A stretch of DNA of 64,000 nucleotides from Vibrio rarus (GCF_024347075.1 NZ_AP024900.1:1922001-1986000), one strand, 5' to 3'; counted from the stretch's first letter, positions 42,827 to 53,347 are shown. Numbers and translations: made by a program. Notes: generated by a model not told the origin, from the letters alone.

Positions 42827-43828
42827 CTACTTCAACTCATCCGCTAGCGTACTTACCGCCAACCCAAAGTAATACGAACGATTCCAGTCCATTAACACTT
42901 TATAGTTGTTATACACTAAGTACACTCTGCCGGAAGGGGAATCTGGCGCGATAAGCCAAGCATTAATTTCTTTATTTAATTTAGGCAGATCATACCCTTG
43001 CAGATCACGTACCCCTAGCTCTTGCCATTGGCTTAACGTTTTACCTTGCTCACTTTTTAAGCCAAATTGTGCGGCATCAATGGGGCGAGTTAAGGTGACT
43101 TGTCGCCCCCAAGTGTAATGATTATTCCAACCGGCCTGTTTTAAATAATTGGCCGCAGAGGCAAACACATCTTGTTCGTTATGCCAGATGTTTTTGCTGC
43201 CATCCCCATTGCCGTCCGCAGCATAGTTCAAAAAAGAGCTCGGCATAAACTGAGGCTGCCCCATTGCCCCAGCCCAAGAGCCTTTCATGTTTTTCGCACT
43301 AATATGACCTTGATCTAAGATGGTTAATGCCGCCATCAGTTCTTTACGAAAAAAGGCCTCTCGTCGCCCCTCATAAGCCATTGTGGATAAAGCATCAATG
43401 ACACTGTAGCCTCCGGTTAATGCACCAAAGTTGCTTTCTACACCCCATAAGGCCACGATAAAGCGAGGTTGTACACCATACTCAGCCCCGATACGCTCTA
43501 GCTCTACTCTGTGTTTTTGATATTTTTGTCGAGCTTGCTTGATCTTCCACTGTGGCACTGCGCGAGGAATGTACTCATCTAAAGTAATTTTTTGCTCCGG
43601 TTGCGAGCGATCAGCGGACACGGCGCGAGGTTTAAACTGCACATTAGCAAAAGCCGTATTGATCGTTTTTACACTGATACCCCGATTGCTTGCTTCACTT
43701 TTAAAGGTGGTGACATATTCATCAAAACTCATCTCAGCCTCAGATGCTTGAATATTCACCGACAAAAAATAACTACTAGCCAACAGTATATGTCCAGCGG
43801 TCTTAGGCCACTTTAGTGCTGTTATCAT
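42827..43828 (-). CDS. Lytic murein transglycosylase (MltB-like)
   Basis: 333 residues with a signal peptide (ends near IQASEA, residue 30) and the MltB-type glycosidase fold. The catalytic Glu is in ALWGVESNFGALTGGYSVIDALSTMAYEGRR, and WAGAMGQPQFMPSSFLNYAADGNGDG is the substrate-groove block shared by the family. It cleaves the beta-1,4 bond between N-acetylmuramic acid and N-acetylglucosamine with formation of 1,6-anhydro ends, in the periplasm. Unlike E. coli MltB there is no lipobox, so it is probably soluble or loosely bound, as in the MltB_2 subgroup. The start ATG has GGAG about eight bases upstream. It follows ycgL by 21 bp in the same direction and may be co-transcribed with it. Confidence 0.9.
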   Translation of the reverse strand: MITALKWPKTAGHILLASSYFLSVNIQASEAEMSFDEYVTTFKSEASNRGISVKTINTAFANVQFKPRAVSADRSQPEQKITLDEYIPRAVPQWKIKQARQKYQKHRVELERIGAEYGVQPRFIVALWGVESNFGALTGGYSVIDALSTMAYEGRREAFFRKELMAALTILDQGHISAKNMKGSWAGAMGQPQFMPSSFLNYAADGNGDGSKNIWHNEQDVFASAANYLKQAGWNNHYTWGRQVTLTRPIDAAQFGLKSEQGKTLSQWQELGVRDLQGYDLPKLNKEINAWLIAPDSPSGRVYLVYNNYKVLMDWNRSYYFGLAVSTLADELK

Positions 43829-43849
43829 TATTTCTCCATTTCCATTAAA

Positions 43850-44137
43850 TTAACCGGTTGAGTCATTTTGTTGTTTTTTACGCTGTTTGTAGCTTTCTAG
43901 CTCATTTTCTACCGGTGGCGGAATTTGCAAAAAGAAGCCATCGTTTAATAACGACTCTTTTACTTTATCCACATCTACGGTTGCCAGAGAACGTTTAGCA
44001 AGATTGACCACCATTACCATGGTTGGCTTACCAAACATCTGCATCAATTGTTCTGGTACCGGAGAGAAATCATCTTTCTTGGTGATGTACAGATACATCC
44101 CCGGTTTTTTGTTACTTTTATATATTGCACAAATCAT
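43850..44137 (-). CDS. ycgL: YcgL-domain protein
   Basis: 95 residues with the conserved YcgL core: an initial [21 protein letters not shown], then [21 protein letters not shown], and [18 protein letters not shown] near the C-terminus. It is a small cytoplasmic alpha/beta protein of unknown function. The tail is basic and rich in Lys/Gln. It stands divergent from minC in gammaproteobacteria including E. coli, as here. ATG has AAGG seven bases upstream. A role linked to cell division is only suggested by the neighbourhood. Confidence 0.93.
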   Translation of the reverse strand: MICAIYKSNKKPGMYLYITKKDDFSPVPEQLMQMFGKPTMVMVVNLAKRSLATVDVDKVKESLLNDGFFLQIPPPVENELESYKQRKKQQNDSTG

Positions 44138-44315
44138 ATACGACCTTGCTCTATCGAGTTCATATGAGACGTTAAAACTGTGAAAACGTCACTTTTAAAG
44201 TGTTTGGTTGATTTTGGGCCTAAAGCTAACATTTGACAACAAGTTACTTGTCGGCTGTCTCTATGATAGATAACATGACCTAATACTGTTTGATTATATG
44301 CCAAGGCTAAGTTAG

Positions 44316-44978
44316 ATGTCTCAAACTCCAGATTTAAAAGGAAGCAGTTTTCCGCTTACTGTGCTTCATATGCATGAACACAGTACCGAATCTGCAATTT
44401 GTTACTTAGACGGGAAAGTTGCTAAAGCCCCCGCTTTTTTCAAATCCGCTCCATTGGTTATTAATCTCTCTCAGGCTAGCTCAGATCTCGATTTAACCCT
44501 CCTTAAACAAGGTATCATCAATGTCGGCATGGTACCCGTAGGAGTGACTGATTGTAACGATAAACAATTAGAAAAACGTGCTCGAGAAGCCGGTTTGGCG
44601 GTGATGACAGGAACCAACCGCCCAGATAAAGCCCCTGAGCCTATTATGCCGAGTAAAATTGTTCGTAATCCAGTTCGCTCTGGACAACAAATTTACGCGA
44701 AGAATTGCGATCTTATCATCCTCAACCATGTCAGTGCTGGGGCTGAAGTGATCGCCGACGGAAGTATTCATATTTATGGCACCTTGCGTGGACGAGCTCT
44801 CGCTGGAGCAAGTGGGCAAGCGGCCTCAATAATCTGCCATAACATGCAAGCAGAATTAGTTTCCATCGCTGGCAACTATTGGCTTGCAGAGCAAATAGAA
44901 TCACACCATTGGGGAGAGCAAGTGATATTGAGTTTGACGGACCAAACCCTACACTGCGACCTTCTAAATATTAAATAA
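44316..44978 (+). CDS. minC: Septum-site determining protein MinC
   Basis: MinC inhibits FtsZ polymerisation away from mid-cell. The N-terminal domain (about 1-105) has the usual [29 protein letters not shown] start. The C-terminal beta-helical domain begins at [48 protein letters not shown], the part that binds MinD and FtsZ. 220 residues against 231 in E. coli. It is followed by minD after 11 bp, in the standard minCDE operon. MinC itself is cytoplasmic and is brought to the membrane by MinD-ATP. Confidence 0.97.
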   Translation: MSQTPDLKGSSFPLTVLHMHEHSTESAICYLDGKVAKAPAFFKSAPLVINLSQASSDLDLTLLKQGIINVGMVPVGVTDCNDKQLEKRAREAGLAVMTGTNRPDKAPEPIMPSKIVRNPVRSGQQIYAKNCDLIILNHVSAGAEVIADGSIHIYGTLRGRALAGASGQAASIICHNMQAELVSIAGNYWLAEQIESHHWGEQVILSLTDQTLHCDLLNIK

Positions 44979-44989
44979 AGGATAAAATG

Positions 44990-45802
44990 ATGGCACGTAT
45001 TGTTGTTGTTACTTCAGGAAAAGGCGGCGTAGGAAAAACCACCTCCAGCGCTGCTATCGCATCGGGTCTTGCGCTAAAGGGCAAGAAAACCGCTGTTATC
45101 GACTTTGATATCGGTTTGCGAAATCTCGACCTAATTATGGGCTGTGAACGTCGCGTTGTTTATGATTTCGTTAACGTTATCAACGGTGAAGCCACGCTAA
45201 ATCAAGCACTAATAAAAGATAAACGCACCGAAAACTTATTTATTCTTCCTGCCTCACAAACCCGTGATAAAGATGCCCTTTCCAAAGACGGCGTCCAGCA
45301 AGTATTAAATGATCTGGATGAGATGGGTTTTGACTTTGTTATTTGTGACTCTCCAGCCGGTATCGAGCAAGGGGCATTGATGGCCCTTTACTTTGCTGAT
45401 GAAGCCATAGTCACCACTAACCCAGAAGTCTCTTCTGTTCGCGATTCAGACCGTATTTTAGGCATCCTTGACTCTAAGTCTCGACGTGCAGAACAAGGCC
45501 TTGAGCCTGTGCAAACACACCTATTGCTTACTCGCTACCACCCTGCCCGCGTCACCCAAGGGGAAATGCTCAGCGTTGATGATGTAGAAGAGATTTTGCA
45601 CATTAACCTATTAGGTGTGATTCCTGAAAGCCAAGCGGTACTGAACGCATCTAACAAAGGTGTTCCTGTCATTTTTGATGACCAGTCTGATGCTGGTATG
45701 GCGTATCATGACACTGTTGAGCGTCTACTCGGGGAGCAAATTGAGTTTCGTTTCTTAACTGAACCGAAAAAAGGCATCTTTAAACGTCTATTTGGAGGTT
45801 AA
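44990..45802 (+). CDS. minD: Septum-site determining ATPase MinD
   Basis: A deviant-Walker P-loop ATPase: SGKGGVGKT at residues 9-17, with Lys11 as the signature lysine and a following switch DFDIGLRNLD. The C-terminus GIFKRLFGG is the amphipathic membrane-targeting helix. MinD dimerises on the membrane with ATP, recruits MinC, and is released by MinE. Of two adjacent ATGs the second (44990) is chosen, as AAGGA stands seven bases away and it gives MARI..., 270 residues, exactly the E. coli length. minE follows after a 6-bp gap. Confidence 0.98.
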   Translation: MARIVVVTSGKGGVGKTTSSAAIASGLALKGKKTAVIDFDIGLRNLDLIMGCERRVVYDFVNVINGEATLNQALIKDKRTENLFILPASQTRDKDALSKDGVQQVLNDLDEMGFDFVICDSPAGIEQGALMALYFADEAIVTTNPEVSSVRDSDRILGILDSKSRRAEQGLEPVQTHLLLTRYHPARVTQGEMLSVDDVEEILHINLLGVIPESQAVLNASNKGVPVIFDDQSDAGMAYHDTVERLLGEQIEFRFLTEPKKGIFKRLFGG

Positions 45803-45808
45803 TGCTCT

Positions 45809-46069
45809 ATGTCCCTACTAGAATTTTTTCGTCCCAAAAAGAAATCTACGGCTAATTTAGCAAAAGAGCGCTTACAAATTATTGTTGCAGAGCGTCGTAG
45901 CCATGATGATCCAGCCCCTTCTTATCTTCCTGAGTTGAAGGCTGATATCCTTAGAGTGATCAGTAAATATATTGAAGTGGACCCAGATATGGTGAATGTC
46001 TCTTTTGAACAAAAAGATGATGATATTTCCGTACTTGAGTTAAACGTTAAACTCCCAGAAGAAGAGTAG
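45809..46069 (+). CDS. minE: Cell division topological specificity factor MinE
   Basis: 86 residues. The N-terminal membrane-binding helix is LLEFFRP, followed by the MinD-contact strand with [14 protein letters not shown] (about 19-33), and the C-terminal dimerisation domain ([26 protein letters not shown]). MinE stimulates MinD ATPase and gives pole-to-pole oscillation. It is last in minCDE, with a strong terminator 18 bp after the stop. Length compares with 88 in E. coli. Confidence 0.97.
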   Translation: MSLLEFFRPKKKSTANLAKERLQIIVAERRSHDDPAPSYLPELKADILRVISKYIEVDPDMVNVSFEQKDDDISVLELNVKLPEEE

Positions 46070-46087
46070 CGTTTTTCATTCAATGAT

Positions 46088-46125
46088 AAAAAAGGCGATA
46101 AGTATCTTGTACTTATCGCCTTTTT
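46088..46125. terminator. Terminator after minCDE
   Basis: Perfect 16-bp arms (AAAAAGGCGATAAGTA / TACTTATCGCCTTTTT) around a TCTTG loop. The A-run and T-run make it work in both directions, so it can also end the rnd transcript. Confidence 0.93.
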
Positions 46126-46213
46126 GTTATGCTTTTAATTAAGACCAATCACACTAAGTAAGTGATCAGAAATAGCGCAGTTATCGAGTATTTTAACAAG
46201 CTAGAATAACCGG

Positions 46214-47350
46214 TTATTTAGTACGATGGGTATCACCTAGTTTTTTAAGCAGTTTATCCCCTAGCAAGGGCTTACGCCATCCTTGCATGAGATCAGGAGT
46301 AGACTGTGGATCTTGATTTTTACACCAAACCCAAGAGATCAATTGATTGATCTGCTTCTTAGACGCTAAAAATTCAGGTGCCAGATGCGATGCTTTCAAT
46401 ACCTTATTCATTTCGTCTTTTAAGGCTTTAAACGTTTGTTTGTAGTTAGGTAAATCGACTAAACGTTCAATTTTTTCTGGCCAATCCTCTTCTGCCGTAC
46501 CCTGTGCGTTACGTACAATATTTGCAATGACCGCGCTATAGCGACGCACTGAACGCACATCACACTGCTGACGCTCCATTTCACGACTTGAGGTTAAGTT
46601 AAAGCGAGCAACAGTTAAGAGATCCGTTTCTTTAAACACAAAGTTAAGGGCTAAATCTTTACGTACTGCCGTTTCATAACGCCAAGTCGCCAGTGGTTTT
46701 AATACACTCAACTGCTTGGCTGATAGTTGCCATGCACCTTTGATATTAAGATACGCCATTTCAGGATCATGACGACGAATTCGTTTTGACACTTGGCGTT
46801 CCGACTCTTGCAGTGCATCCTGCCAGCAACCCGACTCTTGTAATAAGCCATGCAACTTGTCAAACATCGGCAATAGATAAAAAACATCGGCAGCCGCATA
46901 GTTAAGCTGTTTCTCGGTAAGGGGTCTGGCTAACCAATCGGTGCGCGATTCGCTCTTATCCAGTTCAACCGACAAGTATTCATTGACTAAACTGGCAAAT
47001 CCGGTGGACAAGCCATGACCAATAAATGCCGCCATCACTTGCGTATCCACCATCGGCGTTGGCACGCTTTGAAAGTGGTGCTGGAAAACTTCTAGATCTT
47101 CACCACAGGCATGCAAAACTTTCAGCACCTTCTGATCTTGAAAAAGCTCAACGATTGGCGTGATATCGTCAATGACAGTGGTGTCAATCAGGCTAAGAAG
47201 TTCGCCATCATACATTTGCACTAAACCAAGCTGTGGGAAAAAAGTTCGGGTCCGGACAAATTCGGTATCCAACATGACCGCTTCTTTCTGTCGTGCCTGT
47301 GTGCACGCCTGTGCCAGAGTTTCAGTGTCTGTCACTATTTGATAATTCAA
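46214..47350 (-). CDS. rnd: Ribonuclease D
   Basis: RNase D is a 3'-5' exoribonuclease that trims tRNA precursors. The DEDD catalytic set is visible: MLDTEF (Asp28, Glu30), HACGEDLEVFQ (second Asp), and YAAADVFYLLPMFD (the Tyr/Asp pair). An HRDC domain occupies about 208-290 (LNIKGAWQLSAKQLSVLKPLATWRYETAVRKD), and a second HRDC-like region runs to the C-terminus. 378 residues, near the E. coli length of 375. It follows fadD in the same direction after a 108-bp gap, the order of E. coli and Vibrio chromosomes. Confidence 0.96.
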   Translation of the reverse strand: MNYQIVTDTETLAQACTQARQKEAVMLDTEFVRTRTFFPQLGLVQMYDGELLSLIDTTVIDDITPIVELFQDQKVLKVLHACGEDLEVFQHHFQSVPTPMVDTQVMAAFIGHGLSTGFASLVNEYLSVELDKSESRTDWLARPLTEKQLNYAAADVFYLLPMFDKLHGLLQESGCWQDALQESERQVSKRIRRHDPEMAYLNIKGAWQLSAKQLSVLKPLATWRYETAVRKDLALNFVFKETDLLTVARFNLTSSREMERQQCDVRSVRRYSAVIANIVRNAQGTAEEDWPEKIERLVDLPNYKQTFKALKDEMNKVLKASHLAPEFLASKKQINQLISWVWCKNQDPQSTPDLMQGWRKPLLGDKLLKKLGDTHRTK

Positions 47351-47458
47351 AATACTCTCTTTACCTTAATTAAAAATGCCCCTACTTTGCATTCGCTAAC
47401 GCGCCTACTCAGTAAGGGCTTTTGCTCAATATCGGTGTGTCGAAGCCGATTTATCAGA

Positions 47459-49123
47459 TTATGCTTTGCTACGTAATTCGCGACGCAAAATCTTACCTAC
47501 GTTCGTCTTAGGAAGGTCATCCATAAACGCGACCACTTTAGGTATTTTATAACCTGTTAGGTGGACACGACAATGACTTATTAACTCTTCTTTTGTCAAA
47601 GACGGATCGCGTTTCACTACGCAAATCTTAACCACTTCACCTGATACTGGGTGCGGTTCACCAATGGCAGCCACTTCAAGCACCTTACCATGTAGTGCCA
47701 CCACATCTTCAATTTCGTTTGGATACACATTGAAACCCGACACCAAAATCATGTCTTTCTTACGATCAACGATGTGCAAAAAGCCTTCATCATCAAACTT
47801 AACCACATCACCAGTGGAAAGCCATCCCTCTTGAGTAATCACTTCTCGAGTGGCTTCTGGGCGTTTCCAATATCCTTGCATCACCTGTGGGCCACGTACT
47901 TGTAGCTCTCCCACTTCGGTATTTGCTAGCACGTTGCCTTCATCATCCACTACGCGTACTTCTGTTGATGGCACAGGTAGACCAATGGAGCCATTGTAGT
48001 CAACCATATCGTGAGGGCAACCTGACACCAATGGTGCACATTCGGTTAAGCCATAACCTTCCAGTAAGAAAACTCCAGTGGTTTTTTTCCATTCATCGGC
48101 CACGGCTTTTTGCACGGCCATGCCACCACCGACAGCAAGATTTAACTTACTAAAGTCCAACTCATGGAAGTCTTCATTGTTGACTAAAGCATTGAATAAG
48201 GTATTTACCCCTGTAATTGCGGTAAACGGAGCCTTTTTCAGCTCTTTAACAAAGGTAGGAATGTCTCTAGGGTTAGTGATCAGTAAATTACTCGCACCTA
48301 ATTCTAAGAATAAAAGACCATTCACTGTTAAAGCAAAAATATGGTACAGAGGCAAAGCGGTCACCACGAGCTCTTTACCCTCTACCAGTTTAGGCGCATA
48401 CGCACCTTTGGCTTGCAGGACATTGGCAACCATATTACGGTGCGTCAACACCGCACCTTTCGCCACACCGGTTGTTCCCCCCGTGTATTGCAAAAAGGCA
48501 ATATCTTCGCCACTCATAAACGGTTTCACATACTGTAAACGACGGCCTTTACGCAAGGCTTGTTTAAAGGAAATGGCTCCCGGAAGGTCATACTTTGGCA
48601 CCATACCCTTCACATATTTCACCACAAAGTCCACCAGCGTGCCTTTGGCCGTCGGTAGCATTTGTCCCAGACTGGTCAATACCACGTTTTTCACCGAAGT
48701 ATTATCCACCACTTGCTCTAGGGTATTGGCAAAATTAGATACGATAACGATGGTTTCTACTTCGGCATCATTAAGTTGATGCTCAAGTTCACGCGGGGTA
48801 TAAAGGGGATTAACATTAACGGCGATACACCCTGCGCGTAGTATGCCAAACAATGCAATAGGGTATTGCAGTAAGTTAGGCATCATTAAGGCAACTCGGT
48901 CACCTTTTTTAAGTTTTAATTCGTTTTGCAAATAGGCGGCAAAAGCACGGCTTCTTTCTTCTAATTTACGATACGTCATCACCGAACCCATGTTGAGGAA
49001 GGCCGGTTGATCTGCAAATTTCTGAACACTGTTTTCAAACATCTCAATGAGAGATGGATAGCTGTCAGGGTCTATCACTTCTGGTACATCAGAAGGGTAT
49101 CGAGAGAGCCAAGGTTTATTCAC
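47459..49123 (-). CDS. fadD: Long-chain fatty acid-CoA ligase FadD
   Basis: FadD activates fatty acids to acyl-CoA through an acyl-adenylate, at the inner membrane during uptake. The AMP-binding signature is [18 protein letters not shown]; later blocks are [40 protein letters not shown] (fatty-acid/ATP signature) and the C-terminal lysine in [10 protein letters not shown]. The start chosen is GTG at 49123 with AGGAG seven bases upstream, giving 554 residues and the usual N-terminus [14 protein letters not shown] (E. coli 561). An in-frame extension of 13 codons lacks a site. No convincing FadR site was read by eye. Confidence 0.95.
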   Translation of the reverse strand: MNKPWLSRYPSDVPEVIDPDSYPSLIEMFENSVQKFADQPAFLNMGSVMTYRKLEERSRAFAAYLQNELKLKKGDRVALMMPNLLQYPIALFGILRAGCIAVNVNPLYTPRELEHQLNDAEVETIVIVSNFANTLEQVVDNTSVKNVVLTSLGQMLPTAKGTLVDFVVKYVKGMVPKYDLPGAISFKQALRKGRRLQYVKPFMSGEDIAFLQYTGGTTGVAKGAVLTHRNMVANVLQAKGAYAPKLVEGKELVVTALPLYHIFALTVNGLLFLELGASNLLITNPRDIPTFVKELKKAPFTAITGVNTLFNALVNNEDFHELDFSKLNLAVGGGMAVQKAVADEWKKTTGVFLLEGYGLTECAPLVSGCPHDMVDYNGSIGLPVPSTEVRVVDDEGNVLANTEVGELQVRGPQVMQGYWKRPEATREVITQEGWLSTGDVVKFDDEGFLHIVDRKKDMILVSGFNVYPNEIEDVVALHGKVLEVAAIGEPHPVSGEVVKICVVKRDPSLTKEELISHCRVHLTGYKIPKVVAFMDDLPKTNVGKILRRELRSKA

Positions 49124-49253
49124 GTTTTTACTCCTGAAAAAATAGCCGTAGATCATATACAACTATCAGGTTGAATTTATTTGAGTTATTACGATTCTAT
49201 TACAGAATAGTCGGGATTTTGAAACACATTTAAATCTAGCTCACAAAAGCTCA

Positions 49254-50096
49254 TTAACTGCATGAAATTAACTCAATTATCGCTGTAGAAACAAGCAAAG
49301 CTTGCGATATATGACAATGGTGCCCCCCTGCAACGGTAAGCGTGTTACTTTTAGCGCGGCTACGCTCTGATAAATGGGCCATCCCTTTGTCTCCAATAAT
49401 CAATAAATTAGAACTGGGTAATGCGTCTATTACCTGCTGTGCATGCTGTTCCGACATTCGGTAAAGGGAACTCGCTTTTAACTTAATATCATGACGCCAC
49501 TGCCACCCCTTATCGGTGCGGTGACTGTCTCTCATCACTAAAGGAGTGACGGCTTCAGGGGGGAGATTATATCTGGCGGCGCGCAACGCCACCATCGCCT
49601 CGACACTGTTAAAGTAACGCGGTGGCTTATTTGCTAAACGATGCCGACTTTGCACCCCTTTTCTTAAGCGTTCAATGCTGTGACATTGGGCTTCTGATAG
49701 TGGGCCATAGCCTTCAATTTGGACAAGATGCTCCACATATTCAGGAAAGGCTGCGCAGTAACAACTGGCGATAAGCGCCCCCATGGAGTGGCCCACAATG
49801 GCTAACGGTTGCTCAGATTCAAGCTGTAAAATAACTTGATGCAACGTATCGATATAGTCATGAAATGGGTAATAACCACTGGTAGCATGAGAGCTTAATC
49901 CATGTCCTGGAAGATCAATGGCCAGCAGTTGAGCGTGTGGAAACTGCTCTTGCATCTGTTGCATAAGTGGGGTGAACGAGGCGGCATTATCTAGCCAGCC
50001 ATGCACAAATAACACAGTGCAAACCGGTTGTGTAGGGGCTGTACTAAGGGCGGCTATCACTCCTTGTGTCAATGCAAAACGGCGTTCACTGAACAT
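49254..50096 (-). CDS. Alpha/beta hydrolase
   Basis: 280 residues with the alpha/beta hydrolase fold: the oxyanion-loop segment VLFVHGWLDNAASF, DLPGHGLSSH, and the nucleophile elbow GHSMGA (Ser about 103). The acid and histidine are probably in LLIIGDKGMAHL and GGHHCHIS near the C-terminus. The substrate is unknown; esterase or lipase-like activity is suggested by the family. It starts 2 bp before slp ends, in the same direction, and lies upstream of fadD, which fits acyl-ester turnover but does not prove it. No signal peptide, so cytoplasmic. Confidence 0.85.
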   Translation of the reverse strand: MFSERRFALTQGVIAALSTAPTQPVCTVLFVHGWLDNAASFTPLMQQMQEQFPHAQLLAIDLPGHGLSSHATSGYYPFHDYIDTLHQVILQLESEQPLAIVGHSMGALIASCYCAAFPEYVEHLVQIEGYGPLSEAQCHSIERLRKGVQSRHRLANKPPRYFNSVEAMVALRAARYNLPPEAVTPLVMRDSHRTDKGWQWRHDIKLKASSLYRMSEQHAQQVIDALPSSNLLIIGDKGMAHLSERSRAKSNTLTVAGGHHCHISQALLVSTAIIELISCS

Positions 50097-50098
50097 GT

Positions 50099-50644
50099 CT
50101 ATTCAACGCTCTGCACAACATGTCCTTTGCTTGGCCCATAATGCACATTTCGGCAATATAACGAGCGACAAGGGAAACGAGTCATAGGCTGGTCTTGCAC
50201 AATAATTTGCTCACGAATTTGCCATAAATGGTAGCCCGTGACCTGCAAAACTGGAAAGCGATAGTCGAACTCGCCAACCTTACCGGTTTCATTGCCATTC
50301 GGTTGCCCTAACACGGTAACTAAACGTCCCTCAGCAAAGGTTAACGGGTCAATAAATCCGTCCACATAAGCGATAAAGCGTCCTTGGGGTTCCACATTAA
50401 TATCTGGTTTGCCATCTTTGCCAATAGGCAAGTTCACCAACTCAAGACGGGTTTTGTGCTGTAAGTTACTCACTTTCGCAATCACACCACCTAAGCGCAC
50501 TTCCTGCACGGCATTCGGCTCACTATTAACCCATGTTTCATACTCAGTAACCAGTGGCTTTTTACTTGAGACCAGTGTCTCGGGCAAAGAGCTACAAGCG
50601 GTGAGTAGTGATGTAAATAGCAATGTCATTAACACTTTGTGCAT
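50099..50644 (-). CDS. Slp-family outer-membrane lipoprotein
   Basis: 181 residues with a lipoprotein signal (LLTACSS; acylated Cys about 17). The mature chain has the Slp pattern: VRLGGVIAKVSNLQHKTRLELVNLPIGKDGKPDINVEPQGRFIAYVDGFIDP and GRLVTVLGQPNGNETGKVGEFDYRFPVLQVTGYHLWQ. Slp proteins are outer-membrane lipoproteins induced in stationary phase; the homologue YeaY holds the same place in E. coli, between tsaB and fadD. It follows tsaB by 33 bp and is followed by the hydrolase gene. Confidence 0.92.
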   Translation of the reverse strand: MHKVLMTLLFTSLLTACSSLPETLVSSKKPLVTEYETWVNSEPNAVQEVRLGGVIAKVSNLQHKTRLELVNLPIGKDGKPDINVEPQGRFIAYVDGFIDPLTFAEGRLVTVLGQPNGNETGKVGEFDYRFPVLQVTGYHLWQIREQIIVQDQPMTRFPCRSLYCRNVHYGPSKGHVVQSVE

Positions 50645-50677
50645 ACTGCCCTCCAGCGGACGCCAAGCTGCGTTCGG

Positions 50678-51385
50678 TTATTCTCGGCCGGGTAATTTTT
50701 TCCAAGCCACTTTATCACGCAAATACACCGGAGATGCTTGCTCCGCACTGATTTGATTACCGTGTACTAATTCATGTTGCGCCAAGACCACAATATCTTG
50801 AGATTCGGGATAAAGCACCCCGCTCTCGGTGCGTTGCAGTGGCAGTGGCAGTGATTTCAGTTCTTCGGCGTAGGCTTCCCAACCGGTACCCACTTGAGTC
50901 CAAATGCGCTCATCGTCCACCGTTTTATGGGCTAACTCCAAAGGAGGGATCACACACTCATTATCATCTGCATGCCATTCCCCTGAGGACTGACGACTAA
51001 AGCGTCCCCAATACACCTCACTCATACGTGCATCAATGGCGGCAGCAACATGTTGGGCCTGCGTAGTACGGTATGCACCTTGCGCCATGGCTTGCAGTGT
51101 TGATATGCCTAGCATAGGCAAGTCAGCACCAAAGGCCAGTCCTTGAGCAATACCGATACCAATACGCACGCCAGTGAAACTGCCCGGACCACGGCCAAAG
51201 GCTAAAGCGTCTAATTGGGTAAGCTTAACGCCCGCCTCTACTAACAATTCATCTACCATAGGTAAGATCTTGCTAGTATGGCCACGGGGGGCATATTCCC
51301 CTTTAGATAACACTTCTCCGTCCATCATGATGGCGGCAGAGCAAAACTCCGTTGAGGTATCGAGTGCTAATATTTTTGCTTTCAT
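50678..51385 (-). CDS. tsaB: tRNA threonylcarbamoyladenosine biosynthesis protein TsaB
   Basis: TsaB partners TsaD and TsaE in making t6A37 in ANN-decoding tRNAs. 235 residues with an ASKHA-type fold: [15 protein letters not shown] at the start, [21 protein letters not shown] (phosphate-binding loop-like), and [14 protein letters not shown]. coli TsaB (YeaZ) has 231 residues. TsaB lacks own catalytic metal histidines, as usual. It lies after yoaA (39 bp) and before slp, the E. coli order. Confidence 0.95.
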   Translation of the reverse strand: MKAKILALDTSTEFCSAAIMMDGEVLSKGEYAPRGHTSKILPMVDELLVEAGVKLTQLDALAFGRGPGSFTGVRIGIGIAQGLAFGADLPMLGISTLQAMAQGAYRTTQAQHVAAAIDARMSEVYWGRFSRQSSGEWHADDNECVIPPLELAHKTVDDERIWTQVGTGWEAYAEELKSLPLPLQRTESGVLYPESQDIVVLAQHELVHGNQISAEQASPVYLRDKVAWKKLPGRE

Positions 51386-51424
51386 CGGTTTCTCTGTTAT
51401 TCGTTGTGCATGTGAGTCTCAATG

Positions 51425-53347
51425 TTATTTGCTCATCGAAGACTGCAAAAAATGGATAATGGTTGAGACGCTGCGCGTACGCGGTATCGGTGGCAAGCTA
51501 GATAAAAACATTTTTCCATAGTCACGGGTGACTAAGCGATTATCGCAGATAATCAATGCCCCTTTATCACTTGTGTCCCTGATTAACCGCCCTACCCCTT
51601 GCTTCAGTGCAATGACGGCGTCGGGAAGTTGTACTTCATAAAACGGTTCACCCCCATTGAGTTTACAATCCTCAATGCGCGCTTTTAACAGCGGATCATC
51701 GGGAGGCGTAAACGGTAATTTGTCAATAATAACACAGCTTAACGCGTCACCTCTAACATCTATGCCTTCCCAAAATGCGCCCGTTGCCACCAGTAACGCA
51801 TCTCCTAACTGAGTAAACTCTTTCAGCAACGCTTGTTTACTGCTCTCACCTTGCATTAATACCGGCAAATCCAGTCGCTGGCGAAAGCGCTCGGTGAGAT
51901 CTTTCATCATAGAATGAGAAGTGCATAAGAAAAAGCAACGCCCTTTATTGGCCTCTATAACCGGGGTTAATATCGTCACTAAATGTTGTGCCATTTGTGC
52001 ACTGTTCGGCTCAGGCAAATAGCGAGGTACGCATAACCTTGCTTGGGTTTGAAAATCAAAAGGGCTACTCAGAGCCAAGTTCTGTTGGTCTTTTAAGCCC
52101 AAGCGCGAGGTGAAGTGCTGAAAATCACCGGATACAGACAGCGTGGCTGAGGTAAAAATCCAACTGCCACCGTGCTCATCCATTTGTTGTTGGAATTTAT
52201 TGGCTACCGACAGTGGCGTAATGTTAAGGGAGAAGTGACGAGGCGTACACTCAAACCAATAGGAGTACCCCATAATGGATGTATCACAGACGCGGGTTAA
52301 GCGGTTGTGAATTTGAGTGGTACGGTCAAAGGCCGTATCCAAAAGTTGACTGCGACCCAGCGCCATTTTTAGTACATCTCGACACAACTGTAGCGCGTCA
52401 TTTAAGCGCTCTATTTCTCGTTGTAGATTAGGATTTTTTAAGGCATCGCGCCAATTGCCACGAAAGCCAGGTTCACCTAATGCTAGGCGCATTTGCGCAG
52501 CCGAACTGGTTAATTTCTCTGCCACTTTTTGCAATTGACGCATATCTTTTGCTTCAGTGCGGTAACCTATTTCAATATCTTTCGCTAAATCAGCAATGTG
52601 CTTAGAGCTCATTGATTGACCGAAATATTGGCTTGCAATATCCGGGATCTGATGTGCCTCATCAAAAATAAACACTTCTGCTTCAGGGAGCAGTTCACCA
52701 AATCCTGTTTCCTTAACGGCCATATCCGCCAAAAACAAATGATGATTCACCACCACAAGATCCGCTTGTAACGCTTTATTTCTGGCCTTAAACACAAAAC
52801 ATTCAGCAAAACTTGGGCAATCTTTGCCTAAACAGTTTTCATTGGTCGAGGTGATATCTGGAATCACTTTACTGTCTTCGGCTAAATCTTCGCACTCACC
52901 TAAATCACCACTTTGGGTAGACGAAGACCAAGAGCGCACTTTCACTAACTGGCTAAGCAGTTGCGGATCCGATGAGTGACTGTGGCTTTCTATTATTTGC
53001 CGACTCAACCTATCTAAGCACAAATAGTTCCCTCGCCCCTTTAACAGCGCAATACGCCCCATAAACCCAAGGGCCGCTTTCATTAACGGTAAGTCTCGAT
53101 GAAACAGTTGTTCTTGCAGGTTTTTAGACCCAGTAGAGACAATGGTTTTTTTACCACTGAGCAGAGCAGGAGCAAGGTAAGCAAAAGTTTTTCCCGTACC
53201 TGTCCCCGCTTCTATCACCAATGGTTGCTGTTGTTGAATGGCGTGGTAGACACGCTCGGCCATCATGGTTTGCTCATCACGAGGCTGAAAGCCGGAAATG
53301 GTTTGACCCAATGCACCGTCGGCTGAGAACACGCTACTGATTTTCAA
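51425..53347 (-). CDS. yoaA: ATP-dependent DNA helicase YoaA (DinG/XPD family)
   Basis: 640 residues. The Walker A motif is EAGTGTGKTFAYLAPALL, preceded by the Q motif QPRDEQTMM. The iron-sulfur cluster cysteines are in GNYLCLDRL, then NENCLGKDCPSFAEC. The Walker B is written FDEAHQIPD; later helicase blocks include FLCTSHSMM, GAFWEGIDVRGD and QGVGRLIRD. YoaA repairs stalled replication ends together with HolC in E. coli (636 residues). It heads the gene row yoaA-tsaB-slp-hydrolase-fadD-rnd on the minus strand. Confidence 0.95.
   Translation of the reverse strand: MKISSVFSADGALGQTISGFQPRDEQTMMAERVYHAIQQQQPLVIEAGTGTGKTFAYLAPALLSGKKTIVSTGSKNLQEQLFHRDLPLMKAALGFMGRIALLKGRGNYLCLDRLSRQIIESHSHSSDPQLLSQLVKVRSWSSSTQSGDLGECEDLAEDSKVIPDITSTNENCLGKDCPSFAECFVFKARNKALQADLVVVNHHLFLADMAVKETGFGELLPEAEVFIFDEAHQIPDIASQYFGQSMSSKHIADLAKDIEIGYRTEAKDMRQLQKVAEKLTSSAAQMRLALGEPGFRGNWRDALKNPNLQREIERLNDALQLCRDVLKMALGRSQLLDTAFDRTTQIHNRLTRVCDTSIMGYSYWFECTPRHFSLNITPLSVANKFQQQMDEHGGSWIFTSATLSVSGDFQHFTSRLGLKDQQNLALSSPFDFQTQARLCVPRYLPEPNSAQMAQHLVTILTPVIEANKGRCFFLCTSHSMMKDLTERFRQRLDLPVLMQGESSKQALLKEFTQLGDALLVATGAFWEGIDVRGDALSCVIIDKLPFTPPDDPLLKARIEDCKLNGGEPFYEVQLPDAVIALKQGVGRLIRDTSDKGALIICDNRLVTRDYGKMFLSSLPPIPRTRSVSTIIHFLQSSMSK

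Noticed and set aside
46205..46218. Palindrome AATAACCGGTTATT overlapping the rnd stop codon
   Set aside because: It is at the end of rnd, next to a much stronger terminator, with no sign of a regulatory role.
49124..49200. Possible FadR site upstream of fadD (AACTATCAGGTTGAATT)
   Set aside because: Too many differences from the known consensus to support by eye.
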